Shown: positions 52,201 through 58,194, counted from the stretch's first letter. The stretch: 64,000 bases of DNA from Eunapius fragilis (GCA_963681505.1 OY811972.1:2144163-2208162), one strand, 5' to 3'. Translations and numbers: made by a program. Notes: a model not told the origin generated them from the letters alone.

Positions 52201-55200
52201 CCATCCATTGAATGGAATACTTGTTTATAACAATTACTGAAGATTTATATGGATGAGTGCAAAGGGCTCAGTGTGCTAAAATAGAATTAAATAGGGTTAA
52301 AAATAGGAAGGACGTGGGTCGCTTAGCTCGGAAGATGTGAGTTTGAAATGATGCAATTTTATTGTGGTTTTATTGTAAATGGCACAAGCCTGGTTTGCAT
52401 GCTCCATATGGCACCATAAAGTTAAATTGGTGTGCCAATGCTTTATATGTGGCTATAGTTCATGCATACAGTAATATGAATTGCCCAGATTGCGGAGAAT
52501 GGAAATGTTATATATGATTGTTTTACTTACTTGCACCGGTTGACTGGTATCCCAACTGTCTGCACACAACAGCGGCATCATTGTTATCCCATCCAGATCT
52601 GCACACCGTACCCCACTCCCCTCCGATGCAGACCTGTACTATCCCGTAGTTGGCAGTTCCACCAACAAGCTGGACTGATCCCTGGTAGCATCCGGTGAAG
52701 GCGACTGCGAGTATATAGATGAGGGAATGGCTTCAATGGCAGTGCTTGTACTAGCAATGCATACATAGTGTTGCTGGCATGAATTTTGTAGCAACTAGTA
52801 TACATATATAGCTGCTGCAAGTGGGCGTGACATGCAGATGAAATGAAAAAACGACACTGAAGTATAGTGGGCGGTAAAAACATCTAGCTGTGCCTGCAAG
52901 TAACAAGTAAAAAGAAAGCTGCCGTTTCAATTTTGAATTCAAGATGAATATGCTATATACCATCTTCTGAATATAAAAATATGTACAGGGAACGTTTAAG
53001 TTAAACATGGTGGCACTCCATACTATTTACGCATGGGGCTTCAATAACAGCGAACAAGAGTTCTTCACGCATCTTGAATGCCATGCATGCAACATTTGCT
53101 AATACCATCTTGCATTTATACGCTACACACTGATTTGCGGCCAGACGTTGTTTTTGCAATGGCGATCTGATCGATCGGTTCAGATCCCATCTAAACGTCT
53201 CCTTTTACCCTCAAGTGAAAAGGACACGTACAGAGTAGGTTTAAAGCAGCCAGCTAGATCCTTGTACCCGATGTCAAGTGGAACGCTACTGCATGTATCT
53301 GTATCAGCTTGTTGAATGATCCAGCACGCACGTGGAGATATGTTGAGATAACGAGCGAATGCATATGATACTGCATGGAATCAGCTATAGGGCTTCAAAA
53401 CTTCCACCTTCGTTGTCAAACACTTCATAATTCATCTTACTGTGGCAGTCCTCAGTCTTTCATTTCCCTTTCCATATTTTATACTCTCCCTAACCCATGC
53501 ACCCCTGTTTACCTCCTGCACCAACCATTATCCATCTCTCTCCCTTCCCTGGTGGCACATCGGGCTCACATTCACGTATACCATCAGCCCAGCATCTGGA
53601 TGGTACTATGTTTTTGTTCAACCATGACTCATCCACGAAGACAAAGGGTCGCTGCTCATGTTCATATTGAAAGGAACACTTAGTAGTTTGCTTTTTAAAA
53701 ACATTGGCTGGGTCTTCGTTAATAACTTTAATTTGTCTATTTTACGTTTTGCAAACACTATCCCACAACGATCTCGTAACGCGTCATACGGCTCCAGTTC
53801 CAATTTGGATCGTCATCTTTAATATACACTGCAGCGAAGAAGCCAGGGTAACAGGTTGCTTTTCATGCATGCATTAACACGAGGCACAAAAAGCGGGGCA
53901 AATCAGAGCAAAATCCTCTTCATCCATATACATACCACCTTCATGCAACCCTCGTTCAGAGGGTTGTTTTATGCTGATGTTTTTATTCAGCAGTTTGCAC
54001 AAAGTAGGGCCTGCAATTCCTAGAGCACGACAAACTGTCTTTTGAACGCGTAAGCCCAACAACGAGACGTCCATGTTCCTTACTTTCCGAAACGTGTTTA
54101 CTTCATTCCTTACAAGAGTTTGGCAACATTTTCAATATTGAACTCTACATAGTGGCACTTTAAAACAGCACACCATTCACTAATAAACCACAATATTAAA
54201 AAAAAAATTCATTTTAAAAGCAGCTACTGAAACCCAATCTTACTCTAATAAGCCACAGTATTGTAAATTTACACACATAACATAGCAAGTGCAATAAAAA
54301 ATCTACAGTTTTCATTATTTATGCACAAAAGTGCAAACGTATATGTGCTACAACATAATAATAATGAGATTTATTGATGGAATAAAAATGCAGGCTTGAT
54401 ACTACAAATAATTGTATTTATCCTTATAATATAAAATAATTTAGCACTCCTTATTACGAAACGATTGCGTATGCCATATAACGATAGAAAATTCTAATTT
54501 AACGTGATGTTGCCAATAATATAGCAATGATATAATATACATGTAAACACTCAGTATTATGTAATGATTACATATATCATTTCATATCAGTTTCATGCTT
54601 TGTTTGTATTTGATACCTGGAGATGTTCTTCCAGGATTCTAAATGCATTGGTATAATTGGCGCTCATAACTGATTAACGCCGGAATACTTTTGTTTAACC
54701 AAAATAGAATTGTCCAAAATAAACTAAATGAGGCAGCCTTTGTTCGTGTGCTAAATATAGGACTCCGACATTTTCCCTTGCTATTACAGACCCTTGTTTG
54801 TTTGCTTTTTACACCACCATTGCCTCTAAATCTTATATCTCACCAACTTTCTCATAGAGAAGGTTTTTAGTTACTTCATTCATAGTTATTCCTCATATCT
54901 AATTGTACGCCTTACACTGACCGTATAGTTGATTGGAAATCATTTGCTGCTGTTCAGGACTGTAGTTTTCTGGTTTGGTATCTACAATTCTAAACTTGTC
55001 AAGATTCGACCGTAATGATACAAGCAACATTTAGTACGGTCCCAAATGTAACGGCACAATTACCAAAATATACCAATCGACTATTTCAGTAAGCACCAGC
55101 CAATTCTGAAGACATTGGTGAAATTTGAATACTTTAAATGTGTTCCTATCATGCAAGAGCTTTGCTGCGTGGTCAAGAAGAAGAAGTAGGAGGATAAATC

Positions 55201-57271
55201 CGGGCTGGGTACGAGGACGGGCAGTACCCTTTTGTTCTCTACAAACGCGCGGTTCTGCGACATACAAATAATGACGATATTACTCACTTCGCCTTCTCGT
55301 TCACAACCAGCTAAACGATCCGATCGTCAGGAGTCTCATTATAAACGGGTCGCGTGTTTTAATGATATTCATAGTCGGGGTCAAATCCAATATGGTAGTT
55401 TCTAGCGAAACATCCGATAAAAGTAAACACATCGCTGATGCAGATATGCGTATCTCGGTGTAAACCGTTCCTATCCCGAGTTTTACTCTCCCAGGCAGAA
55501 AGAATATGATTGGGAGGAGAAGAATGGGTCTGGATACGATAGCAACAACAAAAAGCTAAACTATCCGTTTCTCCGGCGGTACGCGGGATGCCATCATCCT
55601 ACGAACTCGCGTGCGTTAGCATACAATAGCGGTTCACACTCAGATAGAAACACCCGCTAATGGACCAATTAGCTAATTGCTAGCAGTTTTCCCAACAAGC
55701 TCAGTTCCTGATATTACAAACTAGCACTGCATACACATCAAGGATCTGTGGGGTGGGTGGGTTGTAGAAACCGAACGGGATATTGAAATTACTTTCATAA
55801 CATGCAGTCCTAGCCGAAAAAAAAGTGTCATGCGTTATTAGTTTAGTGAGAAATGGGTACATTCTTATACAGCAATCACTGCCTTCTTTTAAAAGATCAG
55901 CGCGCGCCCTGTATAGTTGCTGGCAAATTGTATCCCTACCTCGAATTTTAGCGGCATAATAGTTATGCAAACAGTACACTTTTATCAGTTACACCTTTAA
56001 ACCACTGATTTTCGTCCTCAGATTCGTTGTGTTATACATGATAGTAGTTTATGGACCGTAGATCTTTTGATCGTAAACAGTACACTTTTATCAGTTACAC
56101 TTTTAAACCACTGATTTTCGTCCTCAGATTCGTTGTGTTATACATGATAGTTTATGGACCGTAGATCTTTTGATCGTAAAATGAATTGACTATCGACAAG
56201 CCTCACGCGGCCAGCAACCATGTAAATGGCGTATAGAATTCACTTGGTTACTGAATAATACTGGTGTAAAAATATTACAGATGACAGTTTAGTGGCTAAT
56301 TTTTGCTTCTATAATGCATCATCCTGTTGCTACCCGCCCGTACAATAAGTGGGTTGCATGGGCTGCCATAAATAGTGATATGGTATATCGATTGATTGGC
56401 ATAGAGAGTAGCTATCATTAAACGCGTACACATATACAGTATTAATTAATCATACCTAGTAGATTATACTTGTAGGCGGGGTCATTTGGAGCGGTCTGTG
56501 AACTAAAACTACAGCATTAGTTTAGTTTTGGGCAAGTTCCAGAGTCATTTATACATGCAATAGATCCTTGTATTAGGTATGGGAGTTCAATACTAGTAGT
56601 AATAACGAGCTACGGGAGGGGCAAATCTGAAAATTGTGTACACTTTCGAGTAAACCGCTTGACCCGCCTAGTTTGGCGATGCATTATGCCTCAAGAACGA
56701 TAGATGATAACGCGAAAAAACAACTGGATACGTGCAAAGGGTATAATTTTAACCCCTATTCACCTGATGCTCCGTACGAAGGACAAATATCTTGCGTAAG
56801 GACAATTTTTGAAGCCCTTGTTATACGTGACCTCTGTGAACACTTTGTAACATCGATTGTACTTGAATAATAGGGCCAAACCCCAATATATAGCGAGCAC
56901 TTAAAGACTAACTTGCATTCAGGCTTTTCCTATCCCTATGATCACCACTTTGGGGGCAAATGAGTGGGTGGCAAACGGTTTTATAGTGAATGATATATAC
57001 CTCCAGTCTGTAGCGGAGTATATGTATCTTCCGAAGTCTCACTGAATGCAAGTGGCCACATATTAACTTTCGTGTATAAAAAGCACGCGTACAATACGCA
57101 TGCACAATATACTGAATCTGAGACCCAGCGCCGCTTTTAGCACGCATGTTCATGCAATGGTCTCAGTCGTATATACTGTACTATATAAGGAGAATGTTTC
57201 AACACACACGACGTACCAAGTTTGTCAACAGCAGTGGTTGCTATGAGCAATAGTAAGAAGATCCAATGCAT
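19020..57271 (-). CDS. SRCR(6)-Ig-SEA transmembrane receptor with tyrosine-motif tail, 19 exons
   Basis: Exons: 57217-57271, 52531-52704, 35295-35468, 35078-35242, 34876-35028, 34317-34487, 25353-25520, 24314-24478, 24084-24260, 23866-24033, 23423-23809, 23205-23366, 22846-23133, 22454-22798, 21635-22396, 21530-21585, 20125-20516 and 19020-19209. One exon (23423-23809) holds two half-domains. Joined, they give 4152 nt, about 1383 residues. Order: signal peptide, SRCR1-6 (about 19-706), Ig-like domains (about 707-1170), SEA-like region, one transmembrane helix (about 1298-1320) and a 63-residue tail. Introns up to the SEA region are phase 1, the mark of exon-shuffled modules, and most SRCR domains are split at the same internal point. 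Sponge SRCR receptors are implicated in recognition of self or microbes. The ligand is unknown. The two giant introns are the weakest joins. Confidence 0.8.
20125..21585 (-). CDS. SEA-like region and transmembrane exons
   Basis: A short exon 21530-21585 ([18 protein letters not shown]) and exon 20125-20516 ([20 protein letters not shown], then [18 protein letters not shown]) form a SEA-like membrane-proximal region. A hydrophobic helix follows ([20 protein letters not shown]). The donor GTAAGT at 20124 splits the Met codon (phase 2). SEA assignment is by position and fold-like pattern only, without the GSVVV cleavage site. Confidence 0.7.
20829..21000. repeat. (TCC)n / CT-rich tract
   Basis: Pyrimidine-rich simple sequence lies in the intron between the SEA exons. 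The frame across it is a composition artefact. Confidence 0.85.
21635..23133 (-). CDS. Ig-like exons of the SRCR receptor
   Basis: Exon 22846-23133 is an Ig domain ([19 protein letters not shown], then [11 protein letters not shown]). Exon 22454-22798 is a second, more divergent Ig-like domain ([20 protein letters not shown]) in which the usual cysteines are not both evident. Exon 21635-22396 encodes about 150 residues of unassigned extracellular sequence followed by a third Ig domain ([20 protein letters not shown], then [10 protein letters not shown]). All borders are phase 1. Confidence 0.82.
23205..25520 (-). CDS. SRCR exon cluster (SRCR3 second half to SRCR6)
   Basis: Exon 25353-25520 ([24 protein letters not shown]) completes SRCR3. 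24314-24478 with 24084-24260 form SRCR4 ([18 protein letters not shown], then [19 protein letters not shown]). 23866-24033 opens SRCR5 ([20 protein letters not shown]). 23423-23809 finishes SRCR5 and starts SRCR6 without an intron ([13 protein letters not shown], then [20 protein letters not shown]). 23205-23366 ends SRCR6 ([20 protein letters not shown]). Confidence 0.88.
26495..26652 (+). pseudogene. LINE reverse-transcriptase fragment
   Basis: The fragment encodes [19 protein letters not shown] and, after a short gap and frame change, [10 protein letters not shown], the two central RT motifs of the RLE-type LINE family found just downstream. The hairpin MITE at 26653 cuts it off. Confidence 0.7.
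26653..26939. mobile_element. ACAAGT hairpin MITE, complete copy (287 bp)
   Basis: Two inverted arms of about 125 bp run from ACAAGTAAATAAAAAATC to the complementary TTTATTTACTTGT. They include GGCAATGGTGGTGTAAAAAG and ATAGGACTATGACATTTTC and enclose a short loop. No target duplication is evident. Relatives are at 17574, 41534 and 54741. Confidence 0.85.
26960..27425 (+). mobile_element. 3' part of a basic-repeat-protein DNA transposon
   Basis: The frame encoding [20 protein letters not shown] then [14 protein letters not shown] ends at a TAG near 27170. It resembles the [20 protein letters not shown] end of the protein at 43571-44291. It is followed by about 230 bp (27190-27420) matching, inverted, the sequence 57660-57850, and similar to 54893-55190. 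This is read as the protein end plus one long terminal inverted repeat. Confidence 0.55.
27425..27800 (+). mobile_element. 5'-truncated RLE-type LINE tail (copy A)
   Basis: The tail encodes [20 protein letters not shown] then [14 protein letters not shown], the restriction-like endonuclease segment. After an internal gap and frame change it gives the ending [16 protein letters not shown]. The end is a (TAA)-type tail near 27790. The 5' truncation abuts the inverted repeat at 27420. Confidence 0.75.
27830..31510 (+). mobile_element. RLE-type LINE, longest copy (B)
   Basis: About 3.7 kb of one LINE: an N-terminal region with a zinc-finger-like end (28466-28680, HLYICHHC), a reverse transcriptase spread over 29051-30520 ([25 protein letters not shown]), then the Cys-His motif [19 protein letters not shown] and the endonuclease-like [20 protein letters not shown]. 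The tail is AT-rich (31490-31515). The frame changes several times (near 29520, 29690, 29835 and 30320) and stops interrupt it, so it is inactive. The CCHC plus PD-x(n)-D arrangement places it with R2/NeSL/Hero-type LINEs, which cut specific targets. It carries the MULE-like hairpin 28247-28365. Confidence 0.75.
28247..28365. mobile_element. Hairpin MITE, MULE-like family, inserted in the LINE
   Basis: The 119-bp palindrome starts TAGTCTCGTCCCCAGACCCA and is flanked by a perfect 9-bp target duplication CACATCAAT (28238-28246 and 28366-28374). The arms include GGACGCAGCTGCGGATGGAT. It is inserted in the N-terminal part of LINE copy B, so it is younger than that LINE. Confidence 0.92.
31560..32100 (+). 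mobile_element. RLE-type LINE tail (copy C), frame intact
   Basis: An uninterrupted 3' portion (31577-31951): [20 protein letters not shown], then [20 protein letters not shown], then [17 protein letters not shown] and a stop, followed by (TGTA)n and (TAA)n tails. The upstream part is absent (5' truncation). It is the least decayed of the tails and so probably the youngest. Confidence 0.8.
32100..32460 (+). mobile_element. Short RLE-type LINE tail(s) with (TAA)n
   Basis: A fragment with [13 protein letters not shown] then a frame change and [14 protein letters not shown] is followed by AT-rich 3' sequence. A GATAGCTCGTGTACTGTAGA segment occurs twice (about 32239 and 32384), each ending in TAATAATAA, so two nested tails are likely. 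Confidence 0.65.
32585..33090 (-). pseudogene. CR1/L2-like LINE fragment, minus strand
   Basis: The frame includes [20 protein letters not shown], then [20 protein letters not shown] and [11 protein letters not shown], the C-terminal thumb region of CR1/jockey-type reverse transcriptases (YVRPILEYxxxVWxP pattern). Upstream (about 32930-33060, another frame) is [16 protein letters not shown]. It is a decayed, 5'-truncated copy of a different LINE type from its neighbours. Confidence 0.65.
33110..33790 (+). mobile_element. RLE-type LINE tail (copy D)
   Basis: The fragment encodes [19 protein letters not shown] (Cys-His motif), [20 protein letters not shown] then AFDLTITSP (endonuclease-like) and, in a new frame, [20 protein letters not shown]. 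The frame changes near 33340 and 33590. It belongs to the same family as copies A-C but is more diverged. Confidence 0.7.
34317..35468 (-). CDS. SRCR exon cluster (SRCR1 second half, SRCR2, SRCR3 first half)
   Basis: Four exons. 35295-35468 ([19 protein letters not shown], then YDDAGVRC) completes SRCR1. 35078-35242 ([29 protein letters not shown]) and 34876-35028 ([18 protein letters not shown]) form SRCR2. 34317-34487 ([32 protein letters not shown]) opens SRCR3. All are phase 1. The donor of 34876 is GTAGAG, splitting the final Cys codon. Confidence 0.85.
35737..35868. repeat. Dispersed repeat, copy 1
   Basis: About 135 bp from AATATATTCACAAACTGGTT to CCGCAATACGCATGTGCACA is repeated in the same orientation at 39606-39743 with about six differences. 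The shared minus-strand frame ([20 protein letters not shown]) is probably incidental. Confidence 0.85.
38400..38785. repeat. Dispersed repeat of about 290 bp, copy 1
   Basis: The stretch from GCAATTCGCGCATCTTTCAT through TGCCGTACCTCATATGCCTA to CCGCAAACAGCCGTG recurs at 58408-58693 in the same orientation with scattered differences and a small deletion. No coding function was recognised. Confidence 0.8.
39161..39377. mobile_element. Hairpin element with GC-rich arms
   Basis: Arms ATAGAGGGGTTGCAGTGTCA plus TCCCGGGAAGGTT (39161-39193) are complementary to 39345-39377. A second pair, GCCGCCATGTTTGTTTGGTG / complement, lies inside (39194-39221 and 39297-39322). It is a foldback-type miniature element with no clear target duplication. 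Confidence 0.6.
39410..39603 (-). CDS. Small unidentified basic frame (start exon of an element?)
   Basis: From an ATG at 39603 the frame reads [20 protein letters not shown] then [20 protein letters not shown], lysine/arginine-rich. It lies directly downstream of repeat copy 2 (39606-39743) in the minus orientation, as if that repeat were its 5' end. I do not recognise a family, and it may be part of a repeat. Confidence 0.25.
39606..39743. repeat. Dispersed repeat, copy 2
   Basis: This is the second copy of the 35737-35868 repeat, same orientation, 3.9 kb away. It begins AATATATTCACAAACTGGCT. Similarity stops sharply at both ends, so the copies share a defined unit rather than a large duplication. 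Confidence 0.85.
39950..41533. other. Non-coding intronic stretch with homopolymers
   Basis: A G run (39951-39982) and a C run (40922-40938) flank AT-rich unique sequence. No domain was recognised in the short frames here. Confidence 0.4.
41534..41829. mobile_element. ACAAGT hairpin MITE, complete copy (296 bp)
   Basis: Nearly perfect arms of about 130 bp, ACAAGTAAATAAAAACATTC to the complementary GAATGTTTTTATTTACTTGT, enclose a short loop (CATTACTCAGGCATGCGCTG). The arms are almost identical, indicating a young insertion. It is the best copy of the family. Confidence 0.9.
41845..42095 (+). mobile_element. RLE-type LINE tail (copy E)
   Basis: A short frame [20 protein letters not shown] then [13 protein letters not shown] and a stop (about 41870-41970) is followed by an A/T-rich tail ending AATAATAATAAT. 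It belongs to the same LINE family as the 27-34 kb copies. Confidence 0.7.
42118..42541 (-). CDS. Acidic, Pro/Thr/Ala-repeat protein frame
   Basis: ATG at 42541 starts [20 protein letters not shown], then Pro/Ser/Thr-rich sequence and three or four copies of a 24-bp unit coding [10 protein letters not shown] run at 42301-42327 (poly-Pro) then shifts the frame. Two minus-strand frames end together near 42118-42125, consistent with homopolymer miscounting. A TATA-like GGTATAAAAG lies about 150 bp upstream (near 42693-42702). I do not recognise the protein. It may be an element gene or a decayed one. Confidence 0.35.
43024..44291 (-). CDS. Basic [15 protein letters not shown]-repeat protein (transposon-associated)
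   Basis: Exon 43571-44291 starts [13 protein letters not shown]. After a one-base frame change near 44250 it reads [20 protein letters not shown], then about ten 15-residue repeats (45 bp) of the type [15 protein letters not shown], then [20 protein letters not shown]. Donor GTATGT (phase 2) joins exon 43024-43188 ([20 protein letters not shown], then [20 protein letters not shown]), also phase 2. The start resembles MPSRQEKKRAKRRAKS at 57.94 kb, and the end resembles 26.97-27.17 kb, both beside long inverted repeats. DNA-binding is likely from the charge, with function unknown. The longer [10 protein letters not shown] frame across this region is a shadow. Confidence 0.55.
43700..44130. repeat. 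45-bp tandem coding repeat, about 10 copies
   Basis: The plus-strand unit is CTCCTCGAGGTCCTCTTCAT, then ATCGCCGCCTTTTAGCAGC and six bases. On the minus strand it codes the 15-residue basic/acidic repeat. Copies differ mainly in GCGCGGTTCCC versus GCACGGTTCTC variants. Confidence 0.9.
44627..48494 (-). CDS. tnp2/Plavaka-like transposase, about 15 exons
   Basis: ATG 48494 begins [18 protein letters not shown]. Exon 2 carries a C2H2 finger ([20 protein letters not shown], then H). Then follow acidic exons, [19 protein letters not shown] and [20 protein letters not shown]. The core is [20 protein letters not shown], then [13 protein letters not shown] and [20 protein letters not shown] with CRLC. 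The C-terminal part has [20 protein letters not shown]. It ends at TGA 44627. SDDTSGN, LLAGLPR and NRxAPSRD match fungal Plavaka/tnp2 transposases as I remember them. No stop or frame break was found in any recognised exon, and most junctions have clear GT/AG and matching phase. The least certain join is near 45400-45480. It excises and inserts the element by DDE chemistry, from family knowledge. Confidence 0.8.
48495..48544. promoter_or_regulatory. 50-bp divergent promoter/leader of the transposon
   Basis: The two start codons (48494 minus, 48545 plus) are separated by 50 bp of AT-rich sequence without an obvious TATA box. Both transcripts must start within or upstream of each other's coding region, so expression is presumably coupled. 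Confidence 0.5.
48545..50289 (+). CDS. Unknown partner protein of the transposon, 9 exons
   Basis: It starts [15 protein letters not shown]. Three near-identical small exons follow (about 48755-48802, 48924-48967 and 49158-49199), each giving [14 protein letters not shown]-like sequence. Then come [20 protein letters not shown] (coiled coil), [60 protein letters not shown] and [20 protein letters not shown]. The stop is TAA 50287-50289. Every junction is GT-AG with matching phase (2,2,2,2 then 0). I recognise no domain. The RGRG repeats suggest nucleic-acid contact and the helical middle suggests oligomerisation. By position it could be the second protein many CACTA elements carry, which is inference. 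Confidence 0.7.
48750..49200 (+). repeat. Triplicated small exon with intron
   Basis: A unit of about 170-230 bp, consisting of exon AGGACGAGGTCAGACCACAA.. plus a GTAAGA donor and downstream intron (AACCAAT, TGACCA, ATGCCTTCATGCAC), occurs three times. Exon identity exceeds intron identity. All three keep phase 2-2, so each adds 14-16 residues. Confidence 0.85.
50950..51245. repeat. Copy of the CCGTTCCTA-type long repeat
   Basis: CCGTTCCTAGCTCGAGTTAT, GCGATCCGTTTCTCCG and TTTTATTAATGACATTCATC parallel segments at 54980-55395, 55430-55600 and (inverted) 57470-57750. A (GAC)n run lies at 51018-51037. It is probably a solo terminal repeat of the basic-repeat-protein transposon family. Confidence 0.5.
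51285..51379. mobile_element. Hairpin MITE, MULE-like family, 95 bp
   Basis: The palindrome starts TAGCCTCGTACCCAGGCCCT and has a perfect 9-bp target duplication ATTAGACTG (51276-51284 and 51380-51388). The arms include TTATATTA.AGTTACGGGAG. It is the shortest family member here. Confidence 0.9.
51727..52396. mobile_element. Inverted-repeat element (670 bp) with GCA duplication
   Basis: Inverted arms of about 105 bp start AAACCAGGCTTGTGC, include CAATAAAACCA and CGACCCACGTCCTTC, and are flanked by GCA on both sides. The interior holds two diverged copies of a unit of about 140 bp (AACGAAGGAACGTCTCTCCG.., TCGGAATCTGCAGATTGTTG). Similar sequence occurs inverted at 25740-25960. No protein was recognised. 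Confidence 0.75.
52531..52704 (-). CDS. SRCR1, N-terminal half exon
   Basis: The exon encodes [20 protein letters not shown] then [20 protein letters not shown] and [13 protein letters not shown], the first half of an SRCR domain. The acceptor is CGCAG, the donor is GTAAGT and the phase is 1-1. The matching second half is the exon 35295-35468, 17 kb downstream across transposons. Confidence 0.85.
52705..53385. other. Unassigned intronic DNA
   Basis: About 680 bp lie between the SRCR1 exon and the transposase relic. AT-rich unique sequence with short frames only; nothing was recognised. Confidence 0.35.
53385..54075 (-). pseudogene. Tc1/IS630-like DDE transposase relic
   Basis: The N-terminal part (about 53874-54074) reads [20 protein letters not shown] then [11 protein letters not shown], a helix-turn-helix-like start. 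Then [20 protein letters not shown]. The catalytic part (about 53430-53650) reads [20 protein letters not shown], then [16 protein letters not shown] and KMNYEVF. The VDESWLN segment is the second DDE aspartate region and [13 protein letters not shown] follows as in animal DDE_3 transposases. Frame changes (near 53650 and 53760) and stops break it, so it is inactive. Confidence 0.65.
54075..54740. other. AT-rich intronic DNA
   Basis: Very AT-rich sequence with ATAATA runs has no recognised gene or element end before the hairpin half at 54741. Confidence 0.35.
54741..54880. mobile_element. Half copy of the ACAAGT hairpin MITE
   Basis: The right arm only: GTTCGTGTGCTAAATATAGG through TTTTACACCACCATTGCC to TTTTTAGTTACTTCATT, as in 26820-26939. 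It adjoins the long terminal repeat at 54893, the same arrangement as at 26.9-27.4 kb. Confidence 0.75.
54893..55395. repeat. Long inverted repeat, left arm
   Basis: It contains CACCAGCCAATTCTGAAGAC, GGACGGGCAGTACCCTTTTG, AAACGATCCGATCGTCAGGA and GGGTCGCGTGTTTTAATGA. These appear in reverse complement and reverse order at 57470-57760, and in part at 27190-27420. It is probably one end of a long-TIR transposon. A related segment follows at 55430-55600. Confidence 0.65.
55396..57216. other. Receptor intron 1 core
   Basis: It holds a related repeat segment (55430-55600), a 106-bp tandem duplication (55971-56180) and two unidentified frames: minus 55701-55979 (with [20 protein letters not shown]) and plus 56634-56870 (with [17 protein letters not shown]). 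Neither matches a family I recognise and neither has clear splice or promoter support. Confidence 0.4.
55971..56180. repeat. 106-bp tandem duplication
   Basis: Two copies start ACAGTACACTTTTATCAGTT at 55971 and 56077 and end GATCTTTTGATCGTAAA. They differ by one substitution and a 3-bp gap (GTAGTT versus GTT). Confidence 0.9.
57217..57271 (-). CDS. Signal-peptide first coding exon of the SRCR receptor
   Basis: ATG at 57271 starts [18 protein letters not shown], a textbook signal peptide, followed at once by the donor GTACGT in phase 1. The leftover G joins TC of the next exon (52704) to give V, continuing [15 protein letters not shown], the start of an SRCR domain. The intron is 4.5 kb. The assignment rests on phase and logic only. 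Confidence 0.65.
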
Positions 57272-57469
57272 GTCTTGCCCTAAACCAATGCAACTGCTTT
57301 GTGTACACAACTGGCACTAATTTGCTGACAGACAGGAAATGCCGGCAATCTATTTAGCTAAGTACGTTGTCCTTGCGCGTTACTACTAGATTACTAGATC
57401 TACAAGTGATAAAAGCTTTCTCTACGTGCTAGAGAAAGGTGGTCAGTGGTACATCGGAAGTTTCGCTAG

Positions 57470-57990
57470 ATTAGACCCCACTATGAATTCCATTAAAAAT
57501 ACGCGACCCGTCTCTAACAAGACTCCCGACGATCGGATCGTTTAGCAATCGAACTAAAAGTCAAAAATGAGCAGTGTCGTTTTTTTATTTTATGTCACAG
57601 AACCGCGCGGTTGTACAGAACAAAAGGGTACTGCCCGTCCTCGCACCCAGTCCCGGGAAATGGTCTCCTTCTGATCCTTCTTGGCAACGCATAACTCGAC
57701 ATTTAAAATTTCACCAATAGCTTCACAATAGGCTGGAAGAGCCGCTTTCATGTAAAATAGCCCATGTTATACTTTGGTAAACAATCTTTTTATGGAAGAC
57801 GCATAATTAGATAACTTATAAGACGTAATTTTAGATATCTAAAAATAAATGTTTGTATAAATAGTGATTAACTAGAGTAAACGCTTTGGTGCTTCAATCA
57901 TCGTTTGGTGTAACCTCTTTTGTTAGTGAAGTTGTTCTCAAAATGCCTTCACGTCAGGAAAAGAAACGAGCGAAACGACGTGCGAAATCC
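57470..57990 (+). mobile_element. Long inverted repeat, right arm, with start of the basic-repeat protein
   Basis: 57470-57850 is the inverted counterpart of 54893-55395 and of 27190-27420 (ATGCGTTGCCAAGAAGG complement near 57685). Just inside it, at about 57942, a frame begins MPSRQEKKRAKRRAKS then stops, matching the [13 protein letters not shown] start of the 44.29-kb gene. This places the basic-repeat gene immediately inside a long terminal inverted repeat. The element is truncated here. Confidence 0.55.
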
Positions 57991-58009
57991 TAGATGATGT
58001 TTTAGAATC

Positions 58010-58185
58010 GGTGTCATAGTCGCCAATGGCTCCCCTAAATTTTGACTCTCCAGTCATTCGCGCGTAGGCAATATGACTCCCGGTCATATATGCCTAGGCG
58101 TATTTGACTCCCCAGTCATTCACGCCTAGGCATATATGACTTCCCCCAGTCCACACCTAGGCATATATGACTCCCGGGAGTTATT
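58010..58185. repeat. Short degenerate repeat, TAGGCATATATGACTCCC type
   Basis: About five imperfect copies of a 30-35-bp unit containing CCTAGGCATATATGACTCCC and CCAGTCATTCACG lie in alternating spacing. Confidence 0.7.
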
Positions 58186-58194
58186 ACAGACTTA

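Larger units (their letters stand above)
35469..52530. other. 17.1-kb receptor intron housing whole and broken elements
   Basis: This intron splits SRCR1. Its left part (36.0-38.4 kb) holds no recognisable gene. The rest carries dispersed repeats, hairpins, a LINE tail, a Pro/Thr-rich frame, the basic-repeat gene, the complete two-gene transposon and the 670-bp inverted-repeat element. G/C homopolymers at 39951-39982 and 40922-40938 are probably unreliable. Confidence 0.7.

Noticed and set aside
53375-53683. Plus-strand frame of 102 codons
   Set aside because: It is antisense to the Tc1-like transposase relic, which carries VDESWLN and [13 protein letters not shown].
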